A stretch of 41,390 nt of DNA from Dactylosporangium sp. (GTDB taxonomy: Bacteria; Actinomycetota; Actinomycetes; Mycobacteriales; Micromonosporaceae): assembly GCA_013041765.1 (NCBI GenBank), contig JABDRL010000148.1, forward strand, positions 1-41,390, read 5' to 3'. This document shows positions 1-9,179 of this stretch, piece by piece. Position 1 is the stretch's first letter; each line of letters begins with the position of its first letter. The notes beneath the pieces are model-generated. The model saw nothing but the letters and a program-made list of their open reading frames with translations. It searched no databases and was not told the origin of the DNA. A program made the position numbers and the translations under genes.

Positions 1-165
1 CTCATACACCTTCACCCGTGGCCAACACTTGCACATCTGAAGGTGGCTGTGTTTGAATACATCGAGTCGTACTATAATCGGCAGCGCAGGCATTCTTCCA
101 TTGCCTATCACACGCCAGCCGAATACGAACTGACATACGCGCCACTGCGGCTGAAAGCCGCCTAA
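1..165 (+). CDS. IS3-family transposase (OrfB), C-terminal fragment cut by the window edge
   Basis: The frame is open from the first base to TAA at 163-165. The last 54 residues contain Y-Y-N-x-x-R-x-H-S-S-I-A-Y-x-T-P-A-E-Y, the typical end of the integrase (rve) domain of IS3-family OrfB proteins. This domain cuts and joins DNA with a DDE triad; the part visible here is the segment after the catalytic Glu. Whether the element is intact upstream cannot be seen. Confidence 0.85.
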   Translation, partial: LIHLHPWPTLAHLKVAVFEYIESYYNRQRRHSSIAYHTPAEYELTYAPLRLKAA

Positions 166-201
166 CCCGGAGTCAACGAAACCGGGAACAGTTCATCTTG
201 T
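166..201 (+). mobile_element. Probable right end of the IS3-type element
   Basis: Directly after the transposase stop the sequence around 170-195 (GAGTCAACGAAACCGGGAAC and the next few bases) has the look of an IS3-family terminal inverted repeat. The left end is outside the window, so the repeat and any target duplication cannot be confirmed. Confidence 0.35.
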
Positions 202-236
202 GGGGTTCCCTATCCGGAGGTTGCAGGGCCCTTCAG

Positions 237-742
237 TCAACGTTTTCCGAGGAAACGAGACACGATACCACCAAACCATCGGGCCACGAAGATTGAGATG
301 ATACTGACGTGGGCATAGAAGAAGCCATCGCCCAGGAGAGATGATCTGTCCAGGTGGCGAAAGGATAGCCCTGCAAGACGCTGTATCGTATGGTGATCCC
401 AGATCGATAGGAGATATCGATGGAGTACAGCATACTCACCCATGTCCCGATGGCCGCCCCAAGAACGACAAGAATCGAATACCACCAATGGATACGGATG
501 CCCTTGCGTAACCAGCCGACGATCAGCAACAGCGAGCCAACGACAACCACCGCCGCAAGCAGCTTGCCCGCCGAGCGGTAGAACAGCAGTGACACCGTGT
601 TGTCGGGCTCAACAAACAACGATTCCACCACCCAGCTGGGTGCTGCCGTCGATGTCCAACAAGATATCGCCATCAAAATATTTACGATAACAACAACAAC
701 CAGAAGGCCACGAAAGTTCTTCACACGCGACTCATCGATCAT
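237..742 (-). pseudogene. Small multi-pass membrane protein, broken by one frameshift
   Basis: From ATG at 742 the reading frame encodes hydrophobic segments (near residues 12-28, 60-78 and 88-106) with basic loops between them. Near residue 135 the frame turns non-hydrophobic, while the next frame continues with a convincing last membrane helix (F-F-Y-A-H-V-S-I-I-S-I-F-V-A-R) and a basic tail ending at 237. One missing G in the CGCCCA context at 331-333 would join the two frames into a 170-residue protein. I do not recognise the family. The shift may be a true mutation or a sequencing error. It lies beside the IS end. Confidence 0.5.
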
Positions 743-837
743 GTTCAAATGATACCAAACCCCGCGAAAGAGTCGTAGTCAGGCATTTCGAAGACCACGT
801 CAAGCCACGGCCCCGACGTTGTTCCGGCTTGAGATGA

Positions 838-861
838 CCGGTGGCTGACAACCGCCACCGG
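838..861. terminator. Stem-loop with a perfect 8-bp stem
   Basis: CCGGTGGC and GCCACCGG flank an 8-base loop. There is no U-tract, as is common in actinobacterial terminators. It sits between the membrane protein gene (minus) and the Imm1-like fragment (plus), so its partner gene is unclear. Confidence 0.35.
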
Positions 862-996
862 CTACGGCCGGAATGGCATCGTCTGGACGTCGCGCTCGCA
901 CATGGTGAGGGACGCACCGCGGGGATGAGTTCACCCCGTTCTCCTGGAGATCTCTGATCACGTACCGATAGGCAAGCCGGCGAAGGAGCCACCCCC

Positions 997-1329
997 ATGA
1001 CGACGTACCACGTGGAATGGGGCGCCGACGGCGCGGCTGCCGTGTCCACACCCGACGAGTTGGACACCGTCCTCGGCCAGGTCACAACCAGCCGCGACGA
1101 GAACGGTCACCCATTCAAAGCCGGGATCTTCGCGGGCGGGCGCTCCTTCGGGCACTGCCCGTCGGACCGGCATCCGCAACCGCACGGCACGGAGCCCTAC
1201 GGACACTCGCCGAGGATCTGGCCGTGGGTGGCCTTCCACGTCCCGTCGACCCGCTCAAATGTGGTGGCCCCCAGCTGGTTCGGGCGCTCCAGCGCCTGCT
1301 TGATCCGCCGCTCCGTCGCCCTGTCGTAG
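997..1329 (+). pseudogene. Imm1-like immunity protein, 5' fragment
   Basis: An AGGAG box at 985-989 lies 7 bases before ATG 997. The first 45 or so residues (T-T-Y-H-V-E-W, then S-T-P-D-E-L-D-T-V-L, then H-P-F-K-A-G-I-F) resemble the N-terminus of the Imm1 family, immunity proteins of polymorphic toxin systems. After about residue 48 the sequence loses all family character, and the frame runs into the convergent gene at 1197-1715. The C-terminal half thus appears deleted. No toxin gene is adjacent. The family call rests on pattern memory only. Confidence 0.35.
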
Positions 1330-1715
1330 ATGGTCCACTGGGTGACGTCCACACAGTCCACCACCCTGTACCAGGATCCGAAGTCGTACATGCCTCGGAT
1401 GCCGTGGCCGACGGTGCCCTTGACGACCCGATTCTGCTGCCGAGAGGCATCCAGGTTCGCTCGCAGGACTTCCAGATACGGGTTGGCCGCACGAGCCGAC
1501 AGGGCCGGCAGGTCGGGGTCCGACCGCGCGCTGGCCGCCAACCATGCGGCCCAGAACTCGTGGTACGCCGTGTGCACCTCGGCGGACAGCGGCACCAGCC
1601 GATCCGCCGCGGGGGCCGACACCGCCGCCCTGTTGTGGATGACGAGAGTCGCCCCGCAGATCGCCACGAGGGCCGCGGCGACAAGAATCCAGGCACGCCG
1701 ATCGTGACGGTTCAT
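1197..1715 (-). CDS. Membrane-anchored extracytoplasmic protein, NTF2/Mce-associated-like
   Basis: The 172-residue protein starts with a basic stretch and one membrane helix (residues 9-28). The outer domain has a helical region (Y-H-E-F-W-A-A-W near 50) and ends with T-F-E-R-V-D-G-T-W-K followed by a final Cys. This outline is common in actinobacterial anchored proteins with an NTF2-like fold, but the role is unknown. Its ATG overlaps the stop of the lipoprotein gene upstream by 4 bases (1712-1715), so the two are translationally coupled and probably act together at the cell surface. Confidence 0.6.
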   Translation of the reverse strand: MNRHDRRAWILVAAALVAICGATLVIHNRAAVSAPAADRLVPLSAEVHTAYHEFWAAWLAASARSDPDLPALSARAANPYLEVLRANLDASRQQNRVVKGTVGHGIRGMYDFGSWYRVVDCVDVTQWTIYDRATERRIKQALERPNQLGATTFERVDGTWKATHGQILGECP

Positions 1716-2629
1716 CCGCTGCCTCCGTCGATGATCGTCCGCGCCTTTCGCACGTACTCGTCAATGACTGACCTGCCGGTCTCCAGCGCCGCGCGATGTG
1801 TTGCGACCTGCTCGCGCTGGATGGCCGCCATGACGGCCACGGCGATGCCAGGCAGGTTGGTCTCCCTGGTGCACACCACGTCGGCCTTCGCAATGGCGAT
1901 CTCGGTCGGGGTTGGCCGTGCCGCCCACTGCTCGGTCAGCGGATCGGCCGGGGTCCGGTATGTGTAGCCAGCGCGGCGCATGCATGCCGCCCAGCTCCGG
2001 GTCGCCGTGATGACGCGGCTGTCGGCGAGGGTCCGCTCCTCCGCCGCGGCCTGGAGGTCGGCCGCCAGCGGCCGGTCGTCCGAGCGCAGTCCCTCCCGGA
2101 AGAGCCGGGTCGCCGCCGCCGTGCAGCCGCCCGGTGGTGTCGCCGCCGGGGCCGTGGCATCGGTGCCCGGTGGCGCTGCGCCGGCCAATGCGGCGATCTC
2201 CACGGGATTCGACGTGGCCGAGTCGGAGGCGCCCGAGGCGTCCTGGTGCGCGGGGCTCTGGCGATCCACCGCTTGGGGATCGTGAAATCCCGCGTTGGCC
2301 GCCCTCCCCTCGTCGAGAAATCCGAATTTAGTCGGCTTCTCGGCAAGATGCTCATTTTCAGCTGATGGTTCCGTATAGTCCGAAAAGCCGATCCTGCGCA
2401 TGCAGTCCCGGATGAGAATGTCATGGGCCATACGGATGGTGCGGTTCTCTTCCACCGAGGCCTGATAGCGATCGAGCGGCAGTGCCTGGGTGACAAATGA
2501 GGTGACCGTCGGAACGACTCCAATGGACGGTTCGGCCGCCACAGAGTTTCTGGAACCATCGCACGCGGCGAGGCTCCCGGTCATTGTCGCGAAAACAAGA
2601 AGGTAGCGAATACATCGCGGCGTGTCCAT
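1712..2629 (-). CDS. Lipoprotein of unknown function
   Basis: The 305-residue protein begins M-D-T-P-R-C with a signal peptide and a lipobox (S-L-A-A-C) near residue 22, so it is predicted to be lipid-anchored outside the membrane. Two short motifs of the form C-M-R-R-x-G occur, one near residue 75 and one near 215. The middle third is rich in Ala, Pro, Thr and Asp and looks disordered. An in-frame start six codons upstream is possible, but 2629 fits the signal peptide best. First gene of a two-gene operon with the anchored protein at 1197-1715. Confidence 0.65.
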   Translation of the reverse strand: MDTPRCIRYLLVFATMTGSLAACDGSRNSVAAEPSIGVVPTVTSFVTQALPLDRYQASVEENRTIRMAHDILIRDCMRRIGFSDYTEPSAENEHLAEKPTKFGFLDEGRAANAGFHDPQAVDRQSPAHQDASGASDSATSNPVEIAALAGAAPPGTDATAPAATPPGGCTAAATRLFREGLRSDDRPLAADLQAAAEERTLADSRVITATRSWAACMRRAGYTYRTPADPLTEQWAARPTPTEIAIAKADVVCTRETNLPGIAVAVMAAIQREQVATHRAALETGRSVIDEYVRKARTIIDGGSG

Positions 2630-2710
2630 CTCGGTTCGCCAGCCCACCGTAGAATTGGATGGTTCGTGGGGGCGCTATCCCCGTCCCCACGAACCCGGGT
2701 AATGTGTGCG

Positions 2711-3037
2711 TCAGCAGTGCGTGTACTGCGAGGAACCGCTCGTCAGGTAGTACTCGGAGCTGTATCCGGTGACACCGGTTGCTGCGTTCTTGTGGTAGTC
2801 CCAGAACACGTTTCCGTTGATGGTCTGACCGACGACGTAGCAGTAGTCGTAGAGGTGCTGACCGGGATATCCGGCGCCCACGGCGGTGTAACCCGTACTC
2901 GGGCCGGTGCGAATCCTCACGCCACCCGCCGTGTAGTCGCCGTAGACATACGCGCTGGCAGCGGTCTCAGCGGCAAGGGCTCCAGCGAGCCCGATCGCGG
3001 CGATTGCGGCGATCTTCATGGCCTTGTTTCTGATCAC
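2711..3037 (-). CDS. Small secreted SH3b-like protein
   Basis: GTG at 3037 is preferred because AGGGAG lies 7 bases upstream; the ATG at 3019 is an alternative. A signal peptide (K-I-A-A-I-A-A-I-G-L-A-G-A-L) ends at A-A-S-A. The mature part of about 80 residues contains G-V-R-I-R-T-G-P-S-T, typical of bacterial SH3 domains that bind cell-wall or peptide ligands. It has two Cys, one in the middle and one at the last position, that could form a disulfide. The gene lies 46 bases after a LuxR-type regulator on the same strand and is probably controlled by it. Confidence 0.7.
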   Translation of the reverse strand: MIRNKAMKIAAIAAIGLAGALAAETAASAYVYGDYTAGGVRIRTGPSTGYTAVGAGYPGQHLYDYCYVVGQTINGNVFWDYHKNAATGVTGYSSEYYLTSGSSQYTHC

Positions 3038-3083
3038 GAAAGTTCTCCCTACGGGATCCTGGCTCACCCTGACGTGCGAGCCG

Positions 3084-3401
3084 CTACGGGAGAGTCTTCC
3101 GCGAGCCGGCCGAGCCGGCCATTGGACCTTTGGGCATCTCAAAATGGTGGTGATCAAAGCTACTGACGCCAATACTGAGGGCGAAGAGTCCCGCCTGAAG
3201 CCTTGATTCAAGCCCTAGCTTGGCTAAGACACTGGTCACGTGGGCCTTGACGGTGCGCTCGGCGATCTCAAGGTTCTTTGCGATCTCACGGTTGCTGCAC
3301 CCTTGTCCCAACATCACGAGGATGTCAAATTCTCGTCGTGACAGGGTGTCGGTAAACATACGGTACGACACGGAGTTAGCATCATGATCTTCAATTGACA
3401 T
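3084..3401 (-). CDS. Small LuxR-type HTH regulator
   Basis: The protein has 105 residues from ATG 3401, chosen because a GGGGG box (3408-3412) is well spaced for it and too close for the ATG at 3407. It is almost only a LuxR/GerE DNA-binding domain: L-S-R-R-E-F-D-I-L, then S-N-R-E-I-A-K-N-L and A-E-R-T-V-K-A-H-V. There is no receiver or ligand domain, so its activity must be set by level or by a partner. It precedes the secreted SH3-like gene. An inverted repeat lies 47 bases upstream of the start. Confidence 0.8.
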   Translation of the reverse strand: MSIEDHDANSVSYRMFTDTLSRREFDILVMLGQGCSNREIAKNLEIAERTVKAHVTSVLAKLGLESRLQAGLFALSIGVSSFDHHHFEMPKGPMAGSAGSRKTLP

Positions 3402-3447
3402 AATCATCCCCCATCGCTAGACCATAGGTCCGCCCGACGGTGGATAA

Positions 3448-3469
3448 TAACAACTCACGTCAATTGTTA
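3448..3469. promoter_or_regulatory. Inverted repeat upstream of the LuxR gene
   Basis: TAACAA and TTGTTA are separated by 10 bases in an AT-rich patch that stands out from the GC-rich surroundings. It lies in the upstream region of the LuxR gene and could be an operator. No clear -35/-10 pair could be assigned. Confidence 0.35.
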
Positions 3470-3515
3470 CTGCGAATTTGTCGACGCCATTCGCGGTACA
3501 CGAATCCGGTTTATC

Positions 3516-4760
3516 CTACACCGCAGCCAATGCCGCTGTCGGCGCCATCCGAGAGGCACGCACCGCAGGGTAGACCCCCGCGAGTACCCCAATTACTAAT
3601 GTAGCCCCCATACCGCCCAATGATGCCCAAGCCGGCACGACGGTCGGCCAGTGTCTCGTCGACGCGTACACCGTGCTCAGGACAACGCCCAGCACCGTGC
3701 CCCCCAGCCCGCCGAGGACCGACAGCAGCAGGGACTCGGCCAGAAACTGGGTGCGGATCTGCCCCCTGGTCGCGCCGAGCGACCGCCGCAACCCGATTTC
3801 GGATCGCCGCTCCAGCGCGGAGATGACCATCGTGTTCGCCACTCCCACCCCGCCGACCAGCAACGCCACGGCTCCCAGGCCCAGCAGGAGCCCGGAAAAA
3901 GTCTTGTCTGTCGCCTGCTGAGCCGCCAGGGCGTCCGACGGCCTGGATACCCGGACCTGTTCGGGATGCTGCGGATTGGCCGTCGCGGCCAGCACCGACC
4001 GCACCTGCGTCACCGCATCCGACCGGGCCCTGGTGTAGATCGTCGTAGGATGACCGTCAAAATTGAGGTACGTCGTCGCCGCGTCCCATCCGACGAGCGC
4101 CGCCGAATCGATTTCCGGAGCCAGCGGCACGGGCCTGAGGATTCCGACCAGGGTGAACCAGCGTCCGCCCAGCCACACCGTCACATCCGGCCGGGCCTGC
4201 CCGAAGCCAAGGCGCCGCGCGGCGACGGCGCCGAGCACCACGGCCGGGTACTTCTCCGTCGCTGGGTTGAGCCACGTGCCGTCCGCCACGGCGGCGCCCA
4301 GGGTAGCCGTCAGGTCGGTGCGTGCCGCCAGGACCGCGATGCTGCCGGTCTGCCCGGTCGGGATGTGATCATTACGGTAGATCCAGGCGCCCTCGACCGT
4401 GCCGACGGCCGTCGCCGACTCGACAGGCCCGACCCTGGACACCATCTCCACGGCGGTGTCCGGCAGCGACGACTCCGCCCCGAGTACCGACGTGCCCGGC
4501 GACACGGTCAGAAGGTTGGTGCCCAGTCGCCGCAACGTCTGGTTCAGGTCCTCCCGGCTGGAGGACGAGATGCCGACGACAGAGACCATGGCAGCGATGC
4601 CGATGGCGATGCCCAGCGCGGAAAGGAACACCCGCAGCGGGCGGGTGCGCAGGCCGACGCCGCCGACGCGCACGATGTCCGCGACCGACAGCCGCGACGG
4701 CCGAGGGTGCTCCCGCCGTTGCGGGCCGGACGATTCCGGACTCGTGGGGCGCCCGCTCAT
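3516..4760 (-). CDS. MacB/FtsX-type ABC transporter permease
   Basis: The 414-residue protein has a cytoplasmic N-terminus, a membrane helix (near 40-60) with the MacB-type start of the outer domain ([10 protein letters not shown]), a large extracytoplasmic MacB_PCD-like domain, and three C-terminal helices of the FtsX fold. The motif [15 protein letters not shown] (near 316-330) is the coupling helix of this family. Together with the ATPase encoded just upstream it should form a mechanotransmission-type exporter. Its ATG overlaps the ATPase stop by 4 bases. The substrate is unknown. Confidence 0.9.
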   Translation of the reverse strand: MSGRPTSPESSGPQRREHPRPSRLSVADIVRVGGVGLRTRPLRVFLSALGIAIGIAAMVSVVGISSSSREDLNQTLRRLGTNLLTVSPGTSVLGAESSLPDTAVEMVSRVGPVESATAVGTVEGAWIYRNDHIPTGQTGSIAVLAARTDLTATLGAAVADGTWLNPATEKYPAVVLGAVAARRLGFGQARPDVTVWLGGRWFTLVGILRPVPLAPEIDSAALVGWDAATTYLNFDGHPTTIYTRARSDAVTQVRSVLAATANPQHPEQVRVSRPSDALAAQQATDKTFSGLLLGLGAVALLVGGVGVANTMVISALERRSEIGLRRSLGATRGQIRTQFLAESLLLSVLGGLGGTVLGVVLSTVYASTRHWPTVVPAWASLGGMGATLVIGVLAGVYPAVRASRMAPTAALAAV

Positions 4761-5431
4761 CCGACGGCGCTCGGTTCCGGGACGACCTGCCCGTCTCGAA
4801 TGCTGATCTGGCGCGGCATAGCGTTCGACACATCACGGTCGTGGGTGATGACCACAACGGTCGTTCCCCCGGCGTTGAGTTCCCCCAGCAGCAACATGAT
4901 GGATGCACCAGAGGCCGAGTCGAGGTTGCCCGTGGGCTCGTCAGCGAGCAGCAGGGGCGGATCTCCGACAACCGCCCTGGCGATCGCGACCCGCTGGCGT
5001 TCGCCTCCAGAAAGCTCGTGGGGCTTGTGGCGCATCCGTCGCCCGAGCCCCACGCGTTCGAGCGCCTCGGCGGCCCGGTGCCGGCGCTCCCGCTGCCGAG
5101 CACCCGCGTACAGCAGGCCATCGGCGACGTTGTCGATGGCCGGAACCCCCGAGGCCAGATGGAACTGCTGAAAGACGAAACCGATCCGCCTCGCCCGAAG
5201 GGCCGAAATCGACCGGTCCGGCAGCTCCCGGATGTCATAACCGTCGATCCGCACGCTTCCCCTGGACGGCCGGTCAAGCGTTCCGATCAGGTGGAGCATC
5301 GTCGATTTCCCCGATCCGGACGGCCCGACGATCGCGACGGAATCCCCGTAGTCAATGGTGAGAGACACCCCGCGCAGGGCCGTCGTACCGGCGGGATAGG
5401 TCTTCCAGACATCGGCGAGTTCGACGATCAC
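4757..5431 (-). CDS. MacB/LolD-type ABC transporter ATPase
   Basis: A GTG start at 5431 gives a 224-residue ATPase of normal length for this family and overlaps the adaptor stop by 4 bases (GTGA). Visible motifs are Walker [10 protein letters not shown]-loop region F-V-F-Q-Q-F-H-L, signature [14 protein letters not shown], Walker [13 protein letters not shown] and the switch His in V-V-V-I-T-H-D. It powers the permease encoded next. The longer open frame upstream of 5431 is the antisense shadow of the adaptor gene. Confidence 0.92.
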   Translation of the reverse strand: MIVELADVWKTYPAGTTALRGVSLTIDYGDSVAIVGPSGSGKSTMLHLIGTLDRPSRGSVRIDGYDIRELPDRSISALRARRIGFVFQQFHLASGVPAIDNVADGLLYAGARQRERRHRAAEALERVGLGRRMRHKPHELSGGERQRVAIARAVVGDPPLLLADEPTGNLDSASGASIMLLLGELNAGGTTVVVITHDRDVSNAMPRQISIRDGQVVPEPSAVG

Positions 5432-6687
5432 TTCGGGACTCCCACCGCTGTGCCCTCGGTCAGGTCTCCCTCGACGATCTCGACGCGCCCGTTGGCAAAC
5501 AGTCCCACCGTCACGGGGACGATCCGCGTCGTCCCGTGTTCGATGACCTCGACGCCGAAACCACCCTCGCGCAGCGCCAGCAGCGCCTCGACCGGCACGC
5601 ACAGCACCCTGCTCCGCGTCTGTGCGGTCAGCCGCACGGTGACGGGTGCGCCGTCATACGGGTATTGCTGGGCCTGATCGGTCAACTGGATCGTCACGGG
5701 AATGGTCAGATCGGCATTCTGCTGCCCACCGCCGGCACCGTCCCCCACGGCCGTCGCGACCGTGCCGACCTTGACGATGGTGCCGGGCGTCGACCCCACA
5801 CCGCCCATGGTGACGGTCACCGGGGCGTCTTGGACGGCCAGTCTCGAATTCTCCACCTTGAGATTCACCAGCACCAATTTTGTCGTACCGGTAAATGTGA
5901 GAACCTCACCTGCCGCCTCGGCCCCGGCCTCCACCGTGTGCGTGGCGATCCTGATGGGACCGCTCGCGTAGACGATGCGTCCGGGCGGGACGACGCCGGT
6001 GACCGGCAGTCCCAGATCCGTCTGCCACCGGCGGACCGCCGTCGTGGTGGCGGCGCCGAAGGTCTTGTCCACGGTGAACCCCCGGTAGCCCAGCGCCCGA
6101 AGGTTCTCTTCGAGCTGGCGGACGTCGTCCCCCGCCACCCCCGCCCGAAGCGCACGGTAAGCCGGAACAGCCCCATAGAGGAGCACGATCGGCCGGGTAT
6201 CGACGAAATACAGCGGCTGCCCCCGGCCCACCGTCGCCCCGACATCAGCCAGCGCCGTGATGATGCCGCCGCCCGCCACATCGGAGGTACCCGAAGCGCC
6301 AGCGGTGCCGGAGGATCCAGAAGTACCAGCGGCGCCGGTGCCGCGCCCGTCTGCCGGTCCGTCTGCCGGTGAGGTGCCTGTCGCCCCAGCCGTCCCGCCG
6401 CCCGCGGCGTCATCGATGGCACGGGCCGTGAGCGCCGAGGCCGGCCCGTATCCCAGAGTGCCGGAGACATCCAGGTAGTCGACCAGATCCGCACGGGTCA
6501 CGGTGGCCGTTCCCGGAGGCAGGGTGCTCGTGCCGGAACTGTCGTCGCCCTGGCCGACGCCCCCGAATCCGACCGCCGCGGCACACCCGGCCGCTACGGC
6601 CATTACCCCGAGGCCGGGCAGCACCCACTGCCGAGACGGCAGCCACCGGAGGGCGCGCAGCCGGCCCCGCGCCCGCTGCTCACCCAC
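5428..6687 (-). CDS. Periplasmic-adaptor-like protein with a peptidoglycan-binding domain
   Basis: The 419-residue protein starts at GTG 6687 with a basic leader and one membrane helix (20-40). A low-complexity Gly/Ala/Thr/Ser segment (95-140) is followed by a PG_binding_1 domain ([15 protein letters not shown] near 190, R-R-W-Q near 222) and then barrel-sandwich and beta-barrel parts typical of MacA/HlyD-type adaptors (V-P-V-E-A-L-L-A-L near 365). Such adaptors with wall-binding modules accompany MacB exporters in Gram-positives. It starts within the end of the lipoprotein gene and overlaps the ATPase gene, so the four genes form one operon. Confidence 0.85.
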   Translation of the reverse strand: MGEQRARGRLRALRWLPSRQWVLPGLGVMAVAAGCAAAVGFGGVGQGDDSSGTSTLPPGTATVTRADLVDYLDVSGTLGYGPASALTARAIDDAAGGGTAGATGTSPADGPADGRGTGAAGTSGSSGTAGASGTSDVAGGGIITALADVGATVGRGQPLYFVDTRPIVLLYGAVPAYRALRAGVAGDDVRQLEENLRALGYRGFTVDKTFGAATTTAVRRWQTDLGLPVTGVVPPGRIVYASGPIRIATHTVEAGAEAAGEVLTFTGTTKLVLVNLKVENSRLAVQDAPVTVTMGGVGSTPGTIVKVGTVATAVGDGAGGGQQNADLTIPVTIQLTDQAQQYPYDGAPVTVRLTAQTRSRVLCVPVEALLALREGGFGVEVIEHGTTRIVPVTVGLFANGRVEIVEGDLTEGTAVGVPK

Positions 6688-7192
6688 CGGGTGCCACCTC
6701 GGGGGCCAGAGCCTGGCATGCCTGAATGGCTGACTTCACCGGCTCGGAATTCGGGTCGTAGTTTGATTTGTCCAGACCAGGAAAATAGCCGGTCTTGGGG
6801 TCAGGATCAGGAAAATTCGATACCCCGTGATCACGCATGCATTTCGCGTAGTCCCGCAGCTTCGCCAGATCCGCCGCGGTCACCTGGGCCGAATGCTCCG
6901 GGGCCACGGCAAAGGTCCGGCACGCCATGAGCGCACGCTCCGCCTGATCCTCCGGGTTCTTGGGATCGATGCGGACCATCTCCTGCCCCGGGGTGGGATC
7001 CGGCACGTCCAGACCATGGTCACGCAGGCACTGGACGTACTGCCGGAGCCGGTCGTCCGTGCCACTGCCCGCACCGGACGAGGCCGAGTCCCCCTGGCCC
7101 GTCTGCGCGGTCGCCACACCGGGGTCGGTTCCCTTGTCCGCGCAGGCACCGAGCAGGAAAAACGCAACGAGCAAAGCAAGAGTTCTGCGCAT
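6680..7192 (-). CDS. Lipoprotein with two Cys-based repeats
   Basis: The 170-residue protein has a signal peptide ending in lipobox L-L-G-A-C (Cys 17). Two copies of a repeat follow, each with C-x-R-D-H-G, a P-D-P stretch and a later A-C: Cys 55 to Cys 91 and Cys 118 to Cys 159. The spacing suggests two disulfide-linked helical hairpins. Such lipoproteins often precede MacB-type operons in actinomycetes and may sense or bind the transported compound. The stop overlaps the adaptor start by 8 bases. The divergent two-component operon starts 116 bases away. Confidence 0.75.
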   Translation of the reverse strand: MRRTLALLVAFFLLGACADKGTDPGVATAQTGQGDSASSGAGSGTDDRLRQYVQCLRDHGLDVPDPTPGQEMVRIDPKNPEDQAERALMACRTFAVAPEHSAQVTAADLAKLRDYAKCMRDHGVSNFPDPDPKTGYFPGLDKSNYDPNSEPVKSAIQACQALAPEVAPGG

Positions 7193-7308
7193 GACGCCGA
7201 TTACACAGAACCGCGTATAAGACCCGCGTTAACCGGCCAGACATGCACTGCCGACGATCAAGGAAAACCGTGAACGGACCCGCCGGAGGGCGTCAGTATG
7301 CTACTTCC

Positions 7309-7965
7309 ATGCGACTACTCGTGGTCGAAGATGAACCGGTCCTTGCCGACAGCATCGCCGACGGACTGCGCCGGCACACCTACGCCGTTGACGTCGCGTA
7401 CGACGGGAACACGGCCCTGACCCGACTCGGAGTCAACGCGTACGACGTGGTCGTCCTCGACCGGGATCTGCCGGACGTCAGCGGAGACCAGGTCTGCCGC
7501 ACCCTCGTCGACCAGGCAACGGATACCCGGGTCCTGATGCTCACGGCGGCGGCGGCCGTCGGCGACCGGATCGCCGGCCTGGACCTGGGCGCCGACGACT
7601 ATCTGGTCAAGCCGTTCGACTTCGCCGAGCTCGTGGCACGGGTTCGCGCTCTCGGCCGCAGAACGCGGCCGGTGACGAGCCCGGTCCTGCAACGGGAGAG
7701 CATCGCCCTCGACCCGGTGCGGCACGAGGCCAGCCGCGCCGGGCGGGCGCTGTCTCTGACCCGCAAGGAGTTCGGGGTGCTCGAAGAGCTGCTGCGGGGC
7801 GACGGCGCCGTCGTGTCCTCCGAGCAGCTGCTGGAAAAGGTCTGGGACGAGAACATCGACCCGTTCACCAATGTCGTCCGCGTCACGATGCTGTCCCTGC
7901 GGCGCAAGCTCGGCGATCCACCGGTCATCGCGACGGTCACCGGCGTGGGATACCAGATTCGATAA
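7309..7965 (+). CDS. OmpR/PhoB-type response regulator
   Basis: The protein (218 residues from ATG 7309) has a receiver domain starting M-R-L-L-V-V-E-D-E with the phospho-acceptor Asp in D-V-V-V-L-D-R-D-L-P and the conserved Lys in Y-L-V-K-P-F-D. A winged-helix output domain follows (L-T-R-K-E-F-G-V-L, then V-R-V-T-M-L-S-L-R-R-K-L). An in-frame GTG at 7270 would add 13 residues. The stop TAA overlaps the kinase ATG by one base. Divergent to the MacB-type operon, which is its likely target. Confidence 0.92.
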   Translation: MRLLVVEDEPVLADSIADGLRRHTYAVDVAYDGNTALTRLGVNAYDVVVLDRDLPDVSGDQVCRTLVDQATDTRVLMLTAAAAVGDRIAGLDLGADDYLVKPFDFAELVARVRALGRRTRPVTSPVLQRESIALDPVRHEASRAGRALSLTRKEFGVLEELLRGDGAVVSSEQLLEKVWDENIDPFTNVVRVTMLSLRRKLGDPPVIATVTGVGYQIR

Positions 7966-9179
7966 TGTCCCGCCTCACGCTGCGCTGGCGCCTGACGCTG
8001 CTGTACGAACTGCTGTTTCTGCTCTGCGGCGGCCTGGTGATCGCCGCGTCCTACCTTCTGGTTCGGGGGGTCCTCTCCGACCAGCCGCCGACCCCATCCA
8101 AGGTCATCGCGGTGAACCAGACGGGCGATCCCGACACGGTGCACCTGGCGGACGGCCGCATCATCAGCACCGAGCAGTTCGAGCGCGAACTCGCCGCGGA
8201 TCTCGCGAGGAGCAGAGCCGCCAACGACCAGTACCACGGCGAGATTCTCCGGGCGCTGCTGACCAGGGGTGGACTGGCACTCGGAGCGGTCTCCCCGATA
8301 TCGCTCCTGCTCGGATGGATGGCCGCCAGCAGAGGGCTGCGCCCGCTGCGGAACGTCACGGACACGGCATGGCATATCTCCCGTACCCCGGCGGAGAAGG
8401 GCCTGACGACGCGGATCGCGGTGCGCGGACCGCGCGACGAGGTCCGGGCTCTGAGCGAGGCCTTCAATGAGATGCTCCAGCGGCTGGACAGGGCCTTCGC
8501 AGCGCAACGGCAGTTCGTGGCCAATGCGGCCCACGAGCTGCGCACACCGCTGGCTATCGAGCGCACCGTCTTGCAGGTGGGCCTGGACACCCAAGAGTCC
8601 GGGATCGCCACCGCCAGAGACCGCCTTCTCGAAGCGAACCGCAGGCAGTCTGACCTGCTCAATGGCCTCCTCGTCCTCGCTCAGGCCGATCAGGCCGCGC
8701 TGGGCATGCTGCCGGTGGATCTCGACGCCATCGTTGCGGCGGAGCTGTCCACCGTCGAGGCGGGCGACACCGTGATCCAGGAATCGATCGCGCGGGTCAG
8801 GGTCGAGGGTGAGCCGGCCCTGCTCGCGCTGCTGGTCCGCAATCTCGTCGACAACGCGGTTCGCTACAACGTCACCGATGGCCCCTGGGTCACCGTTGTC
8901 CTGGCCCACCGCCGATCTCCGCGACCCGTCGCGGTCCTGACGGTCGAAAACAGCGGCCCGCTGATCGATGATCATCGAATTATTCAACTGTTCGAGCCGT
9001 TCCGGCGTGGGGTGGCCGACCGGACCGGATCTCGATCCGGCACGGGTCTCGGCCTGTCCATCGTCCGGGCGATCGTTCGGGCACATCATGGCGATCTCGC
9101 GGCGACCTCCCGCGACTCCGGGGGCATGCGTATCGAGATCACGATCCCGGCGGTACCCGGGGAGAGCCGATCGGCATGA
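7965..9179 (+). CDS. Membrane sensor histidine kinase
   Basis: The 404-residue protein has two membrane helices (about 9-32 and 100-125) around a short outer domain of some 65 residues, a HAMP region (A-S-R-G-L-R-P-L), the HisKA box A-A-H-E-L-R-T-P-L, the N box D-N-A-V-R-Y-N and the G box G-T-G-L-G-L-S-I-V. It should autophosphorylate on the H of H-E-L-R-T-P and pass the phosphate to the regulator encoded just before it. The stimulus is unknown; a compound exported by the divergent MacB-type system would be typical. Confidence 0.92.
   Translation: MSRLTLRWRLTLLYELLFLLCGGLVIAASYLLVRGVLSDQPPTPSKVIAVNQTGDPDTVHLADGRIISTEQFERELAADLARSRAANDQYHGEILRALLTRGGLALGAVSPISLLLGWMAASRGLRPLRNVTDTAWHISRTPAEKGLTTRIAVRGPRDEVRALSEAFNEMLQRLDRAFAAQRQFVANAAHELRTPLAIERTVLQVGLDTQESGIATARDRLLEANRRQSDLLNGLLVLAQADQAALGMLPVDLDAIVAAELSTVEAGDTVIQESIARVRVEGEPALLALLVRNLVDNAVRYNVTDGPWVTVVLAHRRSPRPVAVLTVENSGPLIDDHRIIQLFEPFRRGVADRTGSRSGTGLGLSIVRAIVRAHHGDLAATSRDSGGMRIEITIPAVPGESRSA

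Noticed and set aside
3651-5677. Long plus-strand open frames across the MacB-type operon
   Set aside because: They mirror the GC3 pattern of the permease and ATPase genes on the other strand and have low-complexity translations.
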